Shown: piece after piece, positions 60,893-64,000 of the stretch
Position numbering within the stretch: the first letter of the stretch is position 1
Layout of the letters: each line of letters opens with the position of its first letter
Assembly: GCA_029582155.1 (NCBI GenBank)
Contig: CM055894.1
Span: 35,125,132-35,189,131 of the forward strand
Source of the DNA: Panopea generosa
Taxonomy: Eukaryota; Mollusca; Bivalvia; Adapedonta; Hiatellidae
DNA length: 64,000 bases
Direction of reading: 5' to 3'
Notes under the pieces: model-generated
The model's input: the letters and a program-made list of their open reading frames with translations, nothing else
Told to the model about the DNA's origin: nothing
Database searches by the model: none
Translations under genes and position numbers: made by a program

Positions 60893-61520
60893 TGATTAGA
60901 AACTCAACTGACCAGTAAGAAAATCTAGTGTCGATTAAGGATGTTCTGTATCGATTGAGAAAATCTAGTGTCGAATAAGAAAATCAAGTGTCAAGTAAGA
61001 AAATCAAGTGTTGACTAAGGTAATCAAATTTCGAAAGATGATCTTGAATATTTATTAAGAAAATCAAGTGACTGGGAGATTTTTATTGTTAAAGTAGAAA
61101 AGTTAAGTGTTAAGAATTAAAATTGAATGTATAGTCAGTGTTGCATAAGAAAAACAAATATTGAGAAATGTAATTGAATGTCAAGTAAGGATGTTGATTA
61201 TTAAGAATCTCGAGCGTTGAATAAGACAGCTAAGTTTCAATAAAGAATAGCAAATAAGGATGGTGAGAATTGAGTGAGAAAATCTAGTGTCAAGAAAGTA
61301 AATTGAGTGTCGAGAAAGGAAATGTGTATTGAGTATGAAAATTGAATATTAAGTAAAGAAATTAAGTATCGAGTTCGAAAATATAATATTGTGTAAGAAT
61401 TCCAAACGTCGACTTAGGATGTTAGGTATGTAGTTAGAAAATCAAGTTTTGAATACGTAAAACGTAAAGTGTCGAAAAAGACCATCTCGTAATGAATAAG
61501 ACAATCAATCGTTGCATAAG
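60893..61520. repeat. Degenerate repeat of about 20 bp (AAGAAAATCAAGTGTCGA)
   Basis: Recurring words AGAAAATCTAGTGTCGA, AGAAAATCAAGTGTCAAG and AGAAAATCAAGTGTTGA, fading to both sides. Copies differ by substitutions and small length changes, so the exact period is unclear. Confidence 0.8.
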
Positions 61521-61544
61521 AAACGATTTTTAATATAGGTATCA

Positions 61545-63660
61545 AAGATGTGCTTTTCATGGTGTGGGTGCTTGTTTTGTGTTCGAAATACGTGCACTTT
61601 TATCGTGCATGTAACACTATGTATTGTGTAATTTAGGTACCAAACGCGTGGTTATAGTGCCAAGCTTTCATTGTGTATTTTAGGCACCAAAGGTATGCTT
61701 ATCATGTAGTGGGTGCTTGTCTTATGTAATCAAAGTACCAAACACGTGCCCTTTTATCATTTAGGTCAAATTTGTCTTGTGTAACGTGTGGTTCTTAAGC
61801 CGTAGGTTTTTTAATTGTGTAAATTAGGTCCCAAACGTGTGCTCACCATGCAATTGGTGTTTGTCGTGTGTAGTGTAAGTACCAGACGCGTGGTTCTCAT
61901 TCCGATGGTAACTGTCGTGTGTATTTAAGTTATCAAACTTGTGGTTCACATACGGTTGGTGCTTTTCTTGTGTATTTTAAGTACTAAACACGCGATCATC
62001 AGTCATGTAGCGCTGGTATTGTGTAATATAGGTACCAAACATGTAGTTAGCTTGCCTTTGTGTAATGTTTGTAACAAACGTTTGTTTATCATGCAGTTGG
62101 TGTTTGACTTGTCCAATTGAAGTTACAAACATATCCCACGTGCTTATTATGCACTTGTCTTATATAATTTAAATACCAAACCTGTGCGTATTATGCAACC
62201 GATGCTTGTTTTGTGTAGTTTAGGTATCAACCGCGTTGTTCTCATGTCGTATTTCCTTTGTAATGTAGGTATCAAACGTATGGTTTTTATGCCGTAAGTG
62301 CTTTAAGTGTGTAATTTAAGTACCAAATACGAGCTTGTCATGCAGGTAGAGTTTGCATTGTGTAAATTAGGTACAAACATGTACATATCATGCAGTTGGT
62401 GCTTGTATTTTGTAATTTAGGTACCAAACATGTGGTTATCAGGCATGAAGTGTTTGTCATGTGTAATTTAGGTACCAAACGTGTGATTCTCATACCGTTA
62501 GTGCAATATTAGTGTAATTTAGGTACCATATTGAAGTATGTGCTTTTCATGAAATTGGTGCTTGTCTAGTGTAATTTAAGTACCAAATGCGTAGTTCACA
62601 TTCCGTTGGTAAATGTTGTATCTAGGTACATGTATAAAACGTGTGATTCTCATGCGGTTGGTGCTGATCGTGTGTAATTTAAGTATTAAGAAAGGACTCA
62701 TCATTTATGTAGCGATTGTCTTGTGTAATGTAGGTACCAAACGTGTAGTTCTCATACCAATGGTGCTTTGATTGTATAATCTCCTTGGTACCAAACGTTT
62801 GTTTACCATGCAGTTGGTGCTTGACTTGTCTTATTTAATTACCACATGACTTGTGTAGTTTAAGTACCATTCACGTGGTTCTCATGCCTTTGGTACTTAA
62901 ATTGTGTTATTTAGGTATTAAAGGTGTTCTTATCATGGAGTTGGTGCCTGGCTTGTATAACATAAGTATCAAACACTTGCCCTTTCATCATGCTGGTAAC
63001 ACTTGTATTGTGTAATTTAGGTAAAAAAACGTGTAGGTCTCTTCCGTATGTGCTTTAATTGTGTAATTTAGGTACCAAATGTGTGGCTATCATGCAGTTG
63101 GTACTTGTTCATTTATAATATATGTACCAAACGTGTGGTTCCCATGTCGTTGGTGCTTTGATTGTGTAATTGAAGTACTAAACACGTTCTTATCATGCAG
63201 GTAGCGCTTGTCTTATGTAAGTTAGATACTAACTATGTTTTACTCATTCGTTAGTGTTTGTCTAAAATAGGTTCAAACTGTGTGGTTCTTATACAATTGA
63301 TGCCTTATGTAATTTAGGTACCAAATGTATGCTTATCGTTCATGTAGCGCTTGTATTATGTAATTTAGGTACCAAACTGGTGGTTCTTATGTTGTTAGTA
63401 CTTGTCTTGTATAGTTTAGGTACTAAACGTGTGCTTCTCATACAGTTGGTGAGTATATTGTGTAATCAAAGTATCGAACAGTTAGTTATTATGTAACTGT
63501 ACCAAACGTGTGGCCAGCATTTATTTGATAATGTGTCTTGTGTATTTAAGGTACCAATCATGTGGTTATCATAAAGATGGTGTTATTGTATAATTTTCTT
63601 CTACGAAGTGTTTGTCTTTTATAATCAATGTGAAAAACATGTTAACAACATAACCAGAAT
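61545..63660. repeat. Satellite of about 51 bp, roughly 40 degenerate copies
   Basis: Each unit contains TAGGTACCAAACGTGTGG, then TTCTCATGC, GTTGGTGCTTGTCTTGTG and TAATT. For example GGTACCA occurs at 62471 and 62522, 51 apart. Identity between units is moderate, with insertions and lost units. No open frame. Confidence 0.9.
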
Positions 63661-63749
63661 GTGCTTATATAACTTATAAAATGTGATTATCGCAAAACAT
63701 ATTGTTTTTACCATTTGTAACTAGGTTGTCAATATCTTCTTGGAACGCC

Positions 63750-63945
63750 TGGTTCGTGAAGAGTTTGGTCCAGTGTTAGAGCATCGGGCCCATGTTGGGG
63801 AGTCACGGATTTGGTAAGGTGTGAGCGAACATAAAAAGATGGTGAAAGTGTGGATAAAGTGACTTCGAACCAAGGATTCCCCGTCCTCCAACTAAAATAC
63901 GTTAAGTCTTTCGTATAAGACTTTAACAAACAAGGCTCCATATAT
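63750..63945 (+). mobile_element. tRNA-headed SINE at the right edge
   Basis: TTTGGTCCAGTGTTAGAGCA then TCGGGCCCATG (box A and anticodon arm of a tRNA-like head), GAGTCACGGATTTGG (decayed box B), and a body AACCAAGGATTCCCCGTCCT, CCAACTAAAATACGTTAAGT. A minus-strand 70-codon frame across it is not a gene. The end may lie slightly further right. Confidence 0.65.
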
Positions 63946-64000
63946 ATGTGCTTTACATCGGGTATGTAAAAGAACTAGGGACACCAGGAAAGGTTTTTTG

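Noticed and set aside
63729-63941. 70-codon minus-strand frame at the right edge
   Set aside because: Lies across a tRNA-headed SINE on the plus strand.

Overview
The window looks like nuclear DNA of an animal, most likely a bivalve mollusc. It is AT-rich and intron-like, with almost no long open reading frames. It carries several tRNA-headed SINEs of kinds I associate with bivalves, an I-group (Nimb-like) LINE, a mariner relic, and immunoglobulin/fibronectin-III exons of a receptor type common in molluscs. The bivalve assignment is inference from these repeat and exon types; no gene in the window fixes the species.

Layout. 1-12 kb: mostly featureless AT-rich DNA with an Ig-like exon relic (2.35-2.48 kb, minus), a 5'-truncated mariner copy (4.64-5.10 kb, plus) and the 3' part of a minus-strand receptor-like gene. 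Recognisable in that gene are a fibronectin-III exon (11.44-11.74), a transmembrane exon (9.87-10.0), a 34-nt cytoplasmic exon (8.41-8.45) and two possible last exons (7.98-8.03 and 7.63-7.69), each carrying tyrosine motifs. 12-21 kb: a 374-bp tandem duplication, microsatellites, a weak Ig relic, a 32-bp minisatellite, three SINEs and a small hairpin element. 21.5-27.1 kb: a nearly full-length minus-strand LINE with an intact zinc-knuckle ORF1 overlapping ORF2 through TAATG; ORF2 (endonuclease, reverse transcriptase, RNase H) is broken in three places. 27-30.5 kb: a GC-rich patch, two SINE pieces and otherwise nothing.

30.5-60 kb is built largely from old duplications. A block at about 30.5-41.0 kb matches, in patches and mostly in the same order, a block at about 51.9-60.1 kb; a third partial copy lies at 42.7-46 kb. 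Both large copies contain an array of a 30-bp minisatellite. In the left copy that array is split by a 2,062-bp terminal-inverted-repeat transposon (33,769-35,830) with a TAA target duplication and seven 33-bp repeats near each end. Removing the element and one TAA restores the minisatellite register. A second inverted-repeat element (38,690-39,033) sits in one copy of a local duplication whose partner keeps the empty site. 60.9-63.7 kb is degenerate tandem repeat, mainly an approximately 51-bp satellite, followed by a SINE at the right edge.

Only the receptor-like gene is a candidate host protein gene. The other long open frames are in the LINE or are by-products of tandem repeats whose period is a multiple of three. 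All splice sites are read by eye and no similarity search was possible.
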